Shown: positions 1-8,054 of the stretch, in pieces
Layout of the letters: every line of letters begins with the position of its first letter
How positions within the stretch are numbered: position 1 is the stretch's first letter
NCBI GenBank assembly: GCA_021799035.1
Contig: JAJZBG010000001.1
Span: forward strand, 1 to 50,705
Source: Actinomycetes bacterium
Lineage (GTDB): Bacteria; Actinomycetota; Acidimicrobiia; Acidimicrobiales; Acidimicrobiaceae
DNA: 50,705 nt
Direction: 5' to 3'
The notes under the pieces: generated by a model
Databases searched by the model: none
Told to the model about the DNA's origin: nothing
Seen by the model: the letters and a program-made list of their open reading frames with translations, nothing else
Translations under genes and position numbers: made by a program

Positions 1-95
1 TTCTCCTCCAGATCAACTTTCCGATAGTTGGAGATCGGTGCACCGGCTGGTATCGGGACGGTTGTGATATCGCTTCCGCCGTTTGACCGGACCAT
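1..95 (-). CDS. Possible 5' fragment of a gene running off the left edge
   Basis: Reading leftward from an ATG at 95 there are 31 open codons to the window edge, beginning MVRSNGGSDITTVPIPAG. An in-frame stop at 102-104 leaves almost no room for an earlier start. There is no clear Shine-Dalgarno in front. An open frame this short is expected often by chance, so it is listed only because it could be the next gene downstream of the glutamine synthetase on the same strand. I do not recognise the family. Confidence 0.2.
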   Translation of the reverse strand, partial: MVRSNGGSDITTVPIPAGAPISNYRKVDLEE

Positions 96-160
96 AATGG
101 ATCAGCAAAGGTTGGAACTCATGGTCGAAGTACAGAGACAACCTATTGCCAAGTGCCTGA

Positions 161-1174
161 TCAGGCGAGGGCGGAGCAACATGTTTCGGTGATCAGGCGG
201 GTCACAACATACGGGTCGCAATTCGCATTCGGTCGTCGGTCCTCAAGGTAACCTTTGCCTTCACGCGCGACCTGCCACGGAATGCGAACTGAGGCTCCAC
301 GGTCTGAGACGCCGTAGGTAAACTGATCGTAAGGCGCAGTTTCGTGTGAACCGGTGAGCCGGCTTTCGATGCCGAACCCATAATGGTGAACGTGCTCCAT
401 CGCGTTGCGACCAAGGGCCTCCGCGGCCGCAATCACTGCATCGTATGATGAGCGCATTGTTTTCGTCGAGAAGTTCGTGTGAGCACCAGCACCGTTCCAG
501 TCGCCCCGAACAGGCTTAGGGTCGAGGGTTGCTGAGATGCCGTAGTCCTCTCCGAGGCGGTGGAGGAGCCAGCGTGCCATCCACAGCTGGTCGGAAACTT
601 CGAGCGGTCCGAGCGGACCAACCTGAAACTCCCACTGACCAGGCATCACTTCTGAATTGATGCCAGAAATGGCAATTCCGGCTCGCAAGCACGCATCGAG
701 ATGGGCCTCTACGAGCGGTCGTCCGAAGATCTCGTCGGCGCCCACTCCACAGTAGTAGGGGCCTTGGGGCCGCGGGAAACCACCATTTTCCGGGAATCCC
801 AGCGGGCGCATGCCGCGGAAAAGTGTGTATTCCTGTTCGATTCCGAAAATAGGTTCTTGTTCCGCCCAGCGCTCCGCGGTCTTCCGAAGTGCCGCACGGT
901 TGTCGGTGGGATGCGGAGACATGTCTGTTTTCAGCACCTCACATAAGACAAGCACATCCGCGCCACCTCTTATGGGATCTGGACAGTGGTACACGGGTTG
1001 CAATACGAGATCAGAGTCCTTCCCTGTTGCCTGGTTAGTGCTTGATCCGTCGTATCCCCAAATTGGCAACTGGTCGAGTTTTTCGACAGGTTCAGCAAGT
1101 ATCTTCGTTTTCGAGCGCACGTTTGCCGTCGGCTCCGTGCCGTCGATCCAAATGTACTCAGCTCTGACAGCCAT
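161..1174 (-). CDS. glnII: Type II (eukaryote-like) glutamine synthetase
   Basis: Makes glutamine from glutamate, ammonia and ATP in the cytoplasm. The 337-residue length and the motifs are those of GSII, not of the 470-residue bacterial GSI: GYDGSSTNQA near residue 43, the metal-binding Glu in EQEYTLF (about 113), NSEVMPGQWEFQVGP (173-187) and the substrate-loop GDWNGAGAHTNFS (224-236). GSII is typical of eukaryotes but is also found in Streptomyces, Frankia and rhizobia, normally beside a GSI elsewhere in the genome. I chose the ATG at 1174 because GAGGAGG lies 9 nt upstream; the GTG at 1183 abuts the Shine-Dalgarno. Transcribed divergently from hsp20 across a 164-bp spacer. No PII or regulator gene is adjacent. 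Confidence 0.93.
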   Translation of the reverse strand: MAVRAEYIWIDGTEPTANVRSKTKILAEPVEKLDQLPIWGYDGSSTNQATGKDSDLVLQPVYHCPDPIRGGADVLVLCEVLKTDMSPHPTDNRAALRKTAERWAEQEPIFGIEQEYTLFRGMRPLGFPENGGFPRPQGPYYCGVGADEIFGRPLVEAHLDACLRAGIAISGINSEVMPGQWEFQVGPLGPLEVSDQLWMARWLLHRLGEDYGISATLDPKPVRGDWNGAGAHTNFSTKTMRSSYDAVIAAAEALGRNAMEHVHHYGFGIESRLTGSHETAPYDQFTYGVSDRGASVRIPWQVAREGKGYLEDRRPNANCDPYVVTRLITETCCSALA

Positions 1175-1265
1175 TATGACCACCCTCCTCGCGGCTTTCC
1201 TTACTTATATTGCTACATCCTCGCCAATCCGTCCACTCTTCCCTGTCTGGAACTCGGTGCATCTG

Positions 1266-1303
1266 TTGAAGTATCGTTGATTGATGATAAAATGAGTTTA
1301 CTC
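1266..1303 (+). promoter_or_regulatory. Candidate promoter and inverted repeat before hsp20
   Basis: A -35-like TTGAAG (1266-1271) and -10-like TAAAAT (1288-1293) are 16 bp apart. Directly downstream, GAGTTTACTC (1294-1303) is an inverted repeat with GAGT/ACTC arms. The GAGT and ACTC half-sites resemble those in the HspR/HAIR element, but the spacing is 2 instead of 7, so it is not a HAIR match. A second GAGT follows at 1305-1308. The position over the transcription start suits a repressor, possibly the XRE-cupin protein encoded in the same operon. Confidence 0.4.
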
Positions 1304-1338
1304 TGAGTATCAAAACTAGGTTAGAGGAGGGAGGCCAA

Positions 1339-1887
1339 ATGGTCGTTCAATGGGATCCCCTCCGCCAGTTTCGGCCGATTCAAGCCGAGGCTGTCGATGA
1401 ACTGCGCGGGCCGCACCCCATTGTGGAGGCAGGTCTGCTTACTTACGATGTCTACCTACGTGGTGATGAACTCCTCATCGAGTTCGATGTCCCTGGGGTC
1501 GGACCATCGGACCTCGAGGTGACGCTTGAAGATCGGACGCTTGTCGTGCGGGCTAATAGGGCCCCAGTTCCGGCACGTGGGGTTGATGTCATCGATTCAG
1601 GTCGACAGCACGGATCGTTCTGTCGACGACTCTTCTTGGGAGATCGTTGGGACCCTGCTACTCTGCGCGCCAGCATGCACTATGGCGTGCTGACAGTTCG
1701 CGCTGACGTCCGTGCAGCGGCGCCTTCTAAGCATGTGGTTGTCGTTGATAGAGAATCCGTGTTGGAATTTGGCGCTGTTCGTGAATTTGGTGGAGGAGAG
1801 CGTCTGTCCGCGGAGCTGGCGGGCGAAAAACGTATGGCTCGTGGTAGCAAGCACGTGCCTATAGCGGAGTTGCACACCAAAAAATGA
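1339..1887 (+). CDS. Hsp20 / alpha-crystallin small heat-shock protein
   Basis: ATP-independent holdase that binds unfolding proteins. The alpha-crystallin domain spans about residues 35-125: it opens with YLRGDELLIEFDVPGV, continues with LEVTLEDRTLVVRA, contains the FCRRLFLGD strand and ends with the ASMHYGVLTVRA segment that matches the family's A-x-x-x-n-GvL motif. A long C-terminal extension of about 50 residues follows, with no obvious IxI motif. The 182 residues are long for the family. The start is an ATG behind GGAGGGAGG. Its stop overlaps the next gene's start by 4 bp (ATGA), so the two are translationally coupled. Confidence 0.88.
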   Translation: MVVQWDPLRQFRPIQAEAVDELRGPHPIVEAGLLTYDVYLRGDELLIEFDVPGVGPSDLEVTLEDRTLVVRANRAPVPARGVDVIDSGRQHGSFCRRLFLGDRWDPATLRASMHYGVLTVRADVRAAAPSKHVVVVDRESVLEFGAVREFGGGERLSAELAGEKRMARGSKHVPIAELHTKK

Positions 1888-2585
1888 CGCGATCTTCGTC
1901 ATTTCATTCCGAGCCCACCACCAGCGACGGACTCTTCGACGGTGCAAGCCAGGAGCGACCGGAAGAGGGCACCCAAGCTATTGTGGCCAAGCTTGAAGCA
2001 ACGATTGGGTTGAGAGTTCGTGAGCGCGCCCGAGAGATTGGTCTGTCCTCGGGCGCACTGGCAAAGCGTGTCGGACTTTCCAGAGCCATGATCTCGAAGA
2101 TTGAGAACGCCCAAGTTTCTCCGAGTCTTGCTACTATCGCTCGTTTGGCCGTCGCATTAGAACTCCCCGTGACGTCTCTTTTCCAGGGGCTCGACGAGGA
2201 ACGAGACGCGCTATACACAAAGGCTGGGGCAGGCCCCGAGCTGAGCAGGCCTGGAACTCGAACTGGACACCGCTATCAGTTGCTCGGCTCCATGCGAGGT
2301 CCTGCAAAAAGGATGGAGCCAATGCTGGTCACCCTCACAAGCCAGCATGAGCTTTTCTCTCAGTACAGGCATCCTGGGACCGAGTTTCTCTACATGCTGG
2401 AGGGCCAGATGGATTACGGGTATGGTGGAGCTTGTTACTCGATGTCTTCAGGTGACTCTTTGCAGTTCGATGGCCAGGTTGCGCACGGTCCTGTGAAGCT
2501 GGAGTTGCTGCCAGTTCGGTTCCTTTCTGTGACGGCTTACGGCCACATTACTGCGACCGAGGACGATTTCACCCACGATCATTAA
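1884..2585 (+). CDS. XRE-family regulator with C-terminal cupin domain
   Basis: Predicted DNA-binding regulator. A helix-turn-helix of the Cro/CI type covers about residues 42-100 (IGLRVRERAREIGLSSGALA, then the recognition helix near SRAMISKIENAQVSPSL). A small-molecule-binding cupin barrel follows at about 150-225 (HPGTEFLYMLEGQMDYGYGG, then GDSLQFDGQVAHGP with a metal-type His). This two-domain layout is common in regulators of amine, amino-acid or stress functions; the ligand here is unknown. A 30-residue polar N-terminal tail precedes the HTH. The gene overlaps the hsp20 stop, so it may control that operon. It converges on dinB. Confidence 0.87.
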   Translation: MTRSSSFHSEPTTSDGLFDGASQERPEEGTQAIVAKLEATIGLRVRERAREIGLSSGALAKRVGLSRAMISKIENAQVSPSLATIARLAVALELPVTSLFQGLDEERDALYTKAGAGPELSRPGTRTGHRYQLLGSMRGPAKRMEPMLVTLTSQHELFSQYRHPGTEFLYMLEGQMDYGYGGACYSMSSGDSLQFDGQVAHGPVKLELLPVRFLSVTAYGHITATEDDFTHDH

Positions 2586-2676
2586 GCAGTGAGATGACCT
2601 CCCCATCACGCTAGGAGCGTCAGGCGGTTGCTGATTTGTGAAGACTCCCAACTAGTGGTTACTTTATGGTTACGAG

Positions 2677-3912
2677 TCAGTCAAATTGCCGCTTTTCTTT
2701 CAAGTCATCTCTTTCAAGGAGAGAGGCGAGTGCTATGGCCCTTGTACCATAACGCTCTCGAATTGCTTCCACGCTTTGAGATATTGCATTTTGGCGTTCG
2801 GTCGTGATGCCCTCATCCAACGTCAGCTGTCTTGGGCCATCGAGGAGTAGACCGGACAGTGATACTCCGAGAAGACGGATTCCTTTCGCACACGCGTCTT
2901 CCGGCACGAGCTTGCGTACATGCTTGAGAATCATTGACTTCGAGTTGGTTGGTGACGGCAGCGTCACTGAGCGGGTAATGGTCTGAAAATCAGCGAACCT
3001 GATCTTTAGGCTAAGGGTCTTTCCTGCGACGCAGGTTCTTCCAGCTCTTGCGGCTACCTGGTCTGCCAAGCGAACGAGTTCACGATCCACCTCGTTTGGA
3101 AAGTTGAGATCTACCGGGTAGGTCTGTTCATGCCCTAGGGACTTTCTCTGCGATCTCGACTCAACTGGATTGGTGTCAATTCCTCGAGCCAACGCCCCCA
3201 AGCGTGATCCTGTCCTACCTGCCACTTGCGCGAGGGTGGAATCGGGGAGCATCCGCAGATCCTTTATGCGGGTAACTCCAACGGACTTGAGCCGCTCATA
3301 GGTTTTCGGCCCTACACCCCAGAGCTCTCTTACCGACAGGGGATCGAGAAACTCCTGTTCATGCCCGGGCCAAACTACCACAATGCCTTTAGGCGGCTCG
3401 ATTTTTCCGTTTACCACAGTTGGTTTGGCGCGCCGAGATGCCAACTTTGCGACCTGCTTCGACGTTCCCACTCCAACGCATGCAGAAAGCTTGAGCTCCC
3501 TTGAGACCAAGTCGCGGATCTGTGAGGCAATGAGCCGTGGTGGTCCGAAGAGCCTGGCGCATCCACTCACGTCCATGAAAGCCTCATCGAGGCCGATTGG
3601 CTCGATCTCGTCGGTGAATCTATGCAGCAAATTGTGGAATTGCTTCGAAACCTCGGCATAGCGGGCGTAAGAAACCCCAAGAACGACGGCATTCTGGCAT
3701 AAACGTCGAGCCTGAGACATTGGCATGGCTGATCTGACTCCCCATACCCGCGCTTCGTAGCTTGCTGCAGCTACAACCCCACGAGGTCCGGTTCCACCTA
3801 CGATGATCGGCAACCCCTTCAACTGCGGATTGTCGAGCACCTCGACAGAAGCAAAGAAACAGTCGAGGTCGGCGTGAAGAATCGCCCTTTTGCCTTCCCA
3901 TTGGCGCTCCAT
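2677..3912 (-). CDS. dinB: DNA polymerase IV (Y family, DinB)
   Basis: Error-prone translesion polymerase. It opens with the palm motif ILHADLDCFFASVE: metal ligand D15 and steric-gate F20. SYEARVWGVRSAMPMSQARR (51-70) is the finger region, and IGLDEAFMDVSG carries the second catalytic acidic pair D109-E110, with GLDEA in place of the usual S(I/V)DEA. LWGVGPKTYERLKSVGVTRI is the thumb HhH. Near the C-terminus, QLTLDE is a plausible beta-clamp-binding motif. The 411-residue length is normal. No Shine-Dalgarno is visible before the ATG at 3912 (upstream TTTAAATAAT), so it may be leaderless. It stands alone, without a LexA box that I can see. Confidence 0.93.
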   Translation of the reverse strand: MERQWEGKRAILHADLDCFFASVEVLDNPQLKGLPIIVGGTGPRGVVAAASYEARVWGVRSAMPMSQARRLCQNAVVLGVSYARYAEVSKQFHNLLHRFTDEIEPIGLDEAFMDVSGCARLFGPPRLIASQIRDLVSRELKLSACVGVGTSKQVAKLASRRAKPTVVNGKIEPPKGIVVVWPGHEQEFLDPLSVRELWGVGPKTYERLKSVGVTRIKDLRMLPDSTLAQVAGRTGSRLGALARGIDTNPVESRSQRKSLGHEQTYPVDLNFPNEVDRELVRLADQVAARAGRTCVAGKTLSLKIRFADFQTITRSVTLPSPTNSKSMILKHVRKLVPEDACAKGIRLLGVSLSGLLLDGPRQLTLDEGITTERQNAISQSVEAIRERYGTRAIALASLLERDDLKEKRQFD

Positions 3913-4076
3913 ATTATTTAAAGACTACTTCACCGTTTCAGCGCGGAATCAGAAGAGCAAGGTTGCCCAAAGCAAGATTTCATTACCTGGTTTACCCGGA
4001 TTTCCTTACGAATCTGTCGCCACGCGCTTGTGGGGAAATTTCGACACGTGTGGTCCGGAGTAACGTCAATGTAGAG

Positions 4077-4103
4077 TTGACAAAAGAGTCACGACAATAT
4101 AAG
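4077..4103 (+). promoter_or_regulatory. Promoter giving a leaderless transcript for the Clp-N gene
   Basis: A perfect -35 hexamer TTGACA (4077-4082) is followed after 15 bp by TATAAG (4098-4103). Only 8 nt separate the -10 from the ATG at 4112, so transcription should begin at or next to the start codon. No Shine-Dalgarno exists. This agrees with leaderless initiation. Confidence 0.55.
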
Positions 4104-4111
4104 ATTGACGC

Positions 4112-4867
4112 ATGACGTCTTTCCCTGCCCCATTGTCAAAGCTGATCGAACACGTCCGATCTCTACATCCTGAAGCTGGCCCCCTAGAGCGTCTCACTGA
4201 TGCCGTGATCAGTGCACGGGCGCTCAATGATCAGGCAGACGCGCTCATAGGTCATTTCGTTGATCAAGCCCGTGTCTCCGGAGCATCATGGAGCCAAATT
4301 GGTGCCGCAATGGGCGTGAGTAAGCAAGCTGTTCAGAAACGATTCACATCAGGCGATGAACTGCTTCCGAAAGGCAAGGCCTTTTCACGATTTACCCCTC
4401 GTGCACGAATCGCAGTGGCTGCAGCTGGAAGGCTAGCGGAATCTGCGGGCGATGGGATGATCGATGCCCCGCATCTTGCTGCCGGAGCTCTGGCTGATCC
4501 AGAAGGCCTGGCCGCACGCGCACTAAGGCGGCTCGAGATAGATTTAGATCAGCTTTACCGGGGTCTCGGTGTTGGACCTGCAACGGCTGGTGACGATCCT
4601 GACCCTACTGCATTGCTAAGACTCCAATACAGTTCAGCAAGCCGTCAAGCATTCAAGGATGCGTTGAAAGTAGCCATTCGCCTAGGACACAACTACATCG
4701 GTACGGAGCACTTGCTTCTAGCGCTTGTGCCAGGCGAAGGAATGGTGGGGCAAGCTTTTGCAGATCTTGGGATTGGAGCGGATCTGATTCAAAGTGCAGT
4801 GACTGCTGAGATTGCCGATGTGGTACTGCAGCTGAAGCGCCTGGGCAGGAAGCAACCAAACAAGTGA
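4112..4867 (+). CDS. HTH protein with C-terminal Clp N-terminal-like repeats
   Basis: The 251-residue protein combines an N-terminal helix-turn-helix (about 58-78, SWSQIGAAMGVSKQAVQKRF, sigma-region-4-like) with a Clp-N (R-domain) double repeat from about residue 93. The repeat is seen in FTPRARIAVAAAG...APHLAAGALADPEGLAARAL and again in ASRQAFKDALKVAIRLGHNYIGTEHLLLAL. Clp-N domains normally dock substrates or adaptors on ClpA/ClpC; no AAA+ domain is present here, so this is not an unfoldase. It could be a transcription factor tied to Clp proteolysis, or a Clp adaptor that binds DNA. Similar HTH/Clp-N proteins occur in actinobacteria, with function largely unassigned. Start: ATG, leaderless. 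Confidence 0.82.
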   Translation: MTSFPAPLSKLIEHVRSLHPEAGPLERLTDAVISARALNDQADALIGHFVDQARVSGASWSQIGAAMGVSKQAVQKRFTSGDELLPKGKAFSRFTPRARIAVAAAGRLAESAGDGMIDAPHLAAGALADPEGLAARALRRLEIDLDQLYRGLGVGPATAGDDPDPTALLRLQYSSASRQAFKDALKVAIRLGHNYIGTEHLLLALVPGEGMVGQAFADLGIGADLIQSAVTAEIADVVLQLKRLGRKQPNK

Positions 4868-5255
4868 TTGGTATTGTGTCGCTGGGCAGCGCCTCCACGA
4901 GTGCTGGGCTGGAATCCCGAGATGAGATGTAGGACAGGCCTTTTCTGCCATTGTGAACTGGCCGGCCGCCACACGATGGTGCGGTGCCTGGGAAGGGGCG
5001 GCTCAAACTGATCCGGTTCCCTCAATTTGTTGTCATAGTGGAGATGGCTGTTTGCTTGCAGCGTGTCTCTTGCATCACTCAGTGACACTGCGGTTGGTGA
5101 CTGTACTGGGTCGTGCAGATTCATGGAGCTGAACGTTTACAGAGTCTCTCGAAAGACATACAATCCGTCGAATGATTCATGAGAATGCGTCGGTCAATCG
5201 GGAGCTACAGCATATGGTCATGAACCAGTAGTGCTGCATTCCACGGAGGTGAATT
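4868..5255. other. 388-bp spacer without a convincing gene
   Basis: Open frames here on the minus strand have low-complexity, gene-unlike translations. The only functional site I can support is the Shine-Dalgarno GGAGGTG a few bases before the peptidase ATG at 5256. No terminator with a T-run is evident after the Clp-N gene. Confidence 0.5.
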
Positions 5256-6170
5256 ATGCGGCGGGCGTCGTTATTGACTGTTGTTGGCCTTGGTCTTTCT
5301 GCTCTTCTTACATTTGCTGCACCACCGTCCGGAGGACTCCACTTATCTCCAGTTGGAGGTCCGATCAAACCCATTAGGACTCCGCAAGGCCAAGCTCTAC
5401 GCAACCTAAAACATCAGGTCACCACACAGAACTGGTCCGGCTACGCGGTTGCAAAGTACAACACTGGCATGAACTACACATCTGCTAGCGCCACCTGGGT
5501 GGTGCCAGCTGCTTCAACTCCACCTGGTTATTCGACTGGTTACTCATCCTCATGGGTTGGGGTCGGCGGTTTCTGTTTAAACAGTTCGTGCAGCAGAGTT
5601 GACAAGACGCTGATTCAGCTGGGTACAGAACAGGATGCTTCCTCTGGCGGAGTGACGCAATACTATGCATGGTGGGAAGCACTCCCCCAGGGTTCGCAAA
5701 TCATACACATGACCATCAATCCGGGAGACACCGTTGTCGCATCTCTCTCTGATGGACCTTCCGCAGGTAACACAGAAGGCGGCTCGAGGAGTGGGAAGGG
5801 TGGACGTGGCAAGCCTGGTGGCGGAGGGAGGGGCCAGACCTGGAGACTCAGTTTGGCTGACCAGACAACTGGTGAATCCTGGACTACCACGTTGAACTAC
5901 AATTCGTCGTTGGCCTCGGCTGAGTGGATTGAGGAAGCTCCTTACTCCGGCGGGATACTTCCCCTGGCAGATTTTCAAACATCCACATTCGATCCGAACT
6001 CGGCGAATGGAGCGGATCCAAATCTCAGCTCCTCTGATGGTATCGTCATGGCGGATCCCAATGGCCAGACATCGAACGTCTCGGTACCTGATTCTGACTT
6101 GGACGGCTTCAACGCATGCTGGGGCAATGGCACGTCCCTCACCTCTTGCCCGGCACCTCGCTTGAGCTAG
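5256..6170 (+). CDS. Secreted G1-family glutamic peptidase (eqolisin)
   Basis: Predicted extracellular acid endopeptidase using a Gln/Glu dyad. An N-terminal signal peptide (MRRASLLTVVGLGLSALLTF, cut near residue 22) is followed by a short propeptide. The mature fold starts around NWSGYAV (59-65) and continues with WVGVGG (100-105). The likely catalytic Gln is Q121 (TLIQLGTEQ) and the catalytic Glu is E223 (SAEWIEEAP), both in family context. Odd: residues 171-193 form a glycine- and arginine/lysine-rich insert (SRSGKGGRGKPGGGGRG) between two core strands. C107 and C112 may form a disulfide. G1 enzymes were first known from fungi and are optimal at low pH, fitting an acidophile. GGAGGTG supports the start. 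Confidence 0.88.
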   Translation: MRRASLLTVVGLGLSALLTFAAPPSGGLHLSPVGGPIKPIRTPQGQALRNLKHQVTTQNWSGYAVAKYNTGMNYTSASATWVVPAASTPPGYSTGYSSSWVGVGGFCLNSSCSRVDKTLIQLGTEQDASSGGVTQYYAWWEALPQGSQIIHMTINPGDTVVASLSDGPSAGNTEGGSRSGKGGRGKPGGGGRGQTWRLSLADQTTGESWTTTLNYNSSLASAEWIEEAPYSGGILPLADFQTSTFDPNSANGADPNLSSSDGIVMADPNGQTSNVSVPDSDLDGFNACWGNGTSLTSCPAPRLS

Positions 6171-6228
6171 TCCTATTTGTTAAGCACCATCGAAGTGAAT
6201 CATCGTCCAAGATGCGCCGGTCATTGCG

Positions 6229-7275
6229 TCATGGGCTGGAGGTGGATGGTTTCCTCAGTGTTTTGCGCCATTGATAGGCGATGAACGCGAATGCAAGCCA
6301 CCCGAGCGGAATCATTAACCAATATTCGACCAACCGATAAGCTAATACGGCTGCAAGGGTGGGCACCCGTGCAGCACCGAATGCTACAAGCACTGAGGTG
6401 ATGCTTCCTTCAACAAGGCCAAGACCACCGGGGAGTATTGGAGCAACTGCGGCAATCTGGGACAAACCGTAAGCCAGAGTCAACGCGGTCCAAGGTATCG
6501 GCGCGGCCACCATGTAAAACGATGCGATAAGGCAAAGAGCCTCAAATATCCAGGCTAGCAGTGCCCAACCGACGATGGCTGACAGCTCCATCCGTCCAAC
6601 CTCTATCGATCGCAGCTTTTCAATGGAAGCTTCCAGCTTCTCTTTGACATCTGTCCGTGGGTGGCCAGTGCTTCTCTTTATGAATCTAAGGATCCGAATG
6701 GCAGTTTGGCTGAGAAGGTCTCGTCTGAAAAGAATGGCTGCTGCCACAAAAATGACAGCAGCCCCAACGGCTGATACAGCCCAAAGATAGTAGAACGTGA
6801 AGTTTGCGGCTAGCGTTGCCAGCCCCGCTATCAGCAGGAGTACGAGGCCTATAGTTGACGCGGCCACTTGCGCAATTACAACCCAGCTGGCTCCGACATC
6901 GTCTGTGCCCAGATGCTTGTACTGCTGGAATCTATATGCGGTCGAGAATGCGGGCTCACCAGGCAGAGAGTCGGTAATGGCAATGGTCGCCATAGTGAGC
7001 AAAAGCAGAGGCATTATTGCACTGGTTACGCCAGCAGTCTGAATGAGGCGTTTCTGCAGCACGGCGTAGCTCGTCAGTGACAAGGCTTCCATGACTAACG
7101 AAGCCAGGCCCCATCGCCAGTCGCTGTTTGCCAGCTTCACGGAAGCTCCAGACAGTTCGTCGAGTCTTCCGGCAAGAAATGCAAAGGCTAAGGCGGCAAA
7201 AGCCAGGCCTAGTAGCGTTCTCAGGATGAAGTGTGGCTTGAAATGGAAGCCTGGCTTTCCAGGATAGACAGACAT
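6229..7275 (-). CDS. YbhN/UPF0104-type integral membrane protein (lysylphosphatidylglycerol synthase TM-like)
   Basis: Polytopic protein of 348 residues with about eight membrane helices. It matches the flippase-like membrane half of MprF without the aminoacyltransferase half. The family signature is seen in ITDSLPGEPAFSTAYRFQQY (compare the family's P-x-x-a-g-(E/x)-x-x-r motif) and in the late PILPGGLGLVEGSITSVLVAFG helix. Family members are implied in lipid or hopanoid transfer across the membrane; the substrate cannot be read from the sequence. It is monocistronic or leads no visible operon, and converges with the G1 peptidase. A TAAGG lies 10 nt before the ATG. Confidence 0.8.
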   Translation of the reverse strand: MSVYPGKPGFHFKPHFILRTLLGLAFAALAFAFLAGRLDELSGASVKLANSDWRWGLASLVMEALSLTSYAVLQKRLIQTAGVTSAIMPLLLLTMATIAITDSLPGEPAFSTAYRFQQYKHLGTDDVGASWVVIAQVAASTIGLVLLLIAGLATLAANFTFYYLWAVSAVGAAVIFVAAAILFRRDLLSQTAIRILRFIKRSTGHPRTDVKEKLEASIEKLRSIEVGRMELSAIVGWALLAWIFEALCLIASFYMVAAPIPWTALTLAYGLSQIAAVAPILPGGLGLVEGSITSVLVAFGAARVPTLAAVLAYRLVEYWLMIPLGWLAFAFIAYQWRKTLRKPSTSSP

Positions 7276-7291
7276 CTGATCATGGCCTTAC

Positions 7292-7304
7292 CGCGAAATT
7301 CGCG
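7292..7304. promoter_or_regulatory. 13-bp palindrome upstream of the YbhN-like gene
   Basis: CGCGAAATTCGCG has perfect CGCGAA/TTCGCG arms around one central base and begins 17 bp upstream of the start codon at 7275. It could be an operator or a 5'-UTR hairpin. No cognate regulator is adjacent. Confidence 0.35.
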
Positions 7305-7411
7305 TTGGGCTCTGTGGACGATGGCCCTGAAAGACTTAACCGCCTCCGATGGATACCTTTTTCTTGAGCAGACGAGGTGATCTCATATGCGCTCAAAATG
7401 CCGATCCTAGC

Positions 7412-7675
7412 TTACGGCTTTGATCCGGTGTGCGAGTCGATCAAGTCTCGGAGGTGCTGATACTCATCCGGATCGATTTCTCCTCTGGCAAGGCGCTCAT
7501 CAAGGATGCGTCTCGCATCAGAAGGAGGTTGTGTCGGTGTGAAATGCTGCCGGCGGCTTGAGCTGGTTACTAAGAACCAGATTGCCCAGATGACAAGGGC
7601 CCAAAAGACGAGCATGCCCAATAATCCAAGCAGCCAGCCCCACCACTGAACTCCATTTCCCCAATACCACATCAT
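7412..7675 (-). CDS. Small membrane protein with C-terminal SHOCT domain
   Basis: An 87-residue protein opening MMWYWGNGVQWWGWLLGLLG: a Trp-rich N-terminus, one membrane helix (about 12-34), a short basic linker, then a SHOCT motif at the end (ARRILDERLARGEIDPDEY). SHOCT miniproteins are widespread; the domain is thought to aid oligomerisation, without a known specific role here. I placed the start at the first of two Met codons (7675) because AGAGGTGG lies just upstream; a longer frame reading from 7819 is gene-unlike before that point. Confidence 0.8.
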   Translation of the reverse strand: MMWYWGNGVQWWGWLLGLLGMLVFWALVIWAIWFLVTSSSRRQHFTPTQPPSDARRILDERLARGEIDPDEYQHLRDLIDSHTGSKP

Positions 7676-8041
7676 CAAAACCACCTCTTTAGAGCTGAAG
7701 CAGCAATTAGTAATTCTAGGACACTCCTTTGGAGGCGAGAAAGCCCAAATTCCCGGGCTCCAGGTGTTGGAATTCGATTTGGGGTGGCGAAACGGGCCAA
7801 TTAATTGGCGTCTCAGCAAGATGTCGTTGAAGGGAGTAGAAAGCTTGCATGTGATGTATGGATAGTTGGTGATGCTTATTGGCCCGTGGTTGTTTTGGGC
7901 ACCAGTTTCCAGAGTTGCCGAGGGCGGTAGAAAAAGTGCAGATGTAGCTTAACAACTGGCAGTGTTTTCTGACGCGAGATTGTCATTCTGCGCCGTCGGC
8001 GGACGAACACACGAATCATGGAGAAGGAGCAATAACTCATC
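7676..8041. other. Spacer between the divergent SHOCT gene and nrdJ
   Basis: About 370 bp with no gene I can support. The Shine-Dalgarno for the SHOCT gene is at 7681-7688 (minus strand). The nrdJ -10 element follows at 8042. I see no B12 riboswitch core and no convincing NrdR box pair. Confidence 0.45.
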
Positions 8042-8047
8042 TAGAAT
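8042..8047 (+). promoter_or_regulatory. -10 element for leaderless nrdJ
   Basis: TAGAAT lies exactly 7 nt before the nrdJ ATG at 8055, placing the transcription start at the start codon. The iclR gene at 27966 has the identical TAGAAT-N7-ATG arrangement. I find no good -35 hexamer. Confidence 0.45.
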
Positions 8048-8054
8048 TGTCTTA

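Noticed and set aside
7676-8054. Cobalamin riboswitch controlling nrdJ
   Set aside because: No B12-box-like sequence; the -10 element 7 nt before ATG leaves no leader.
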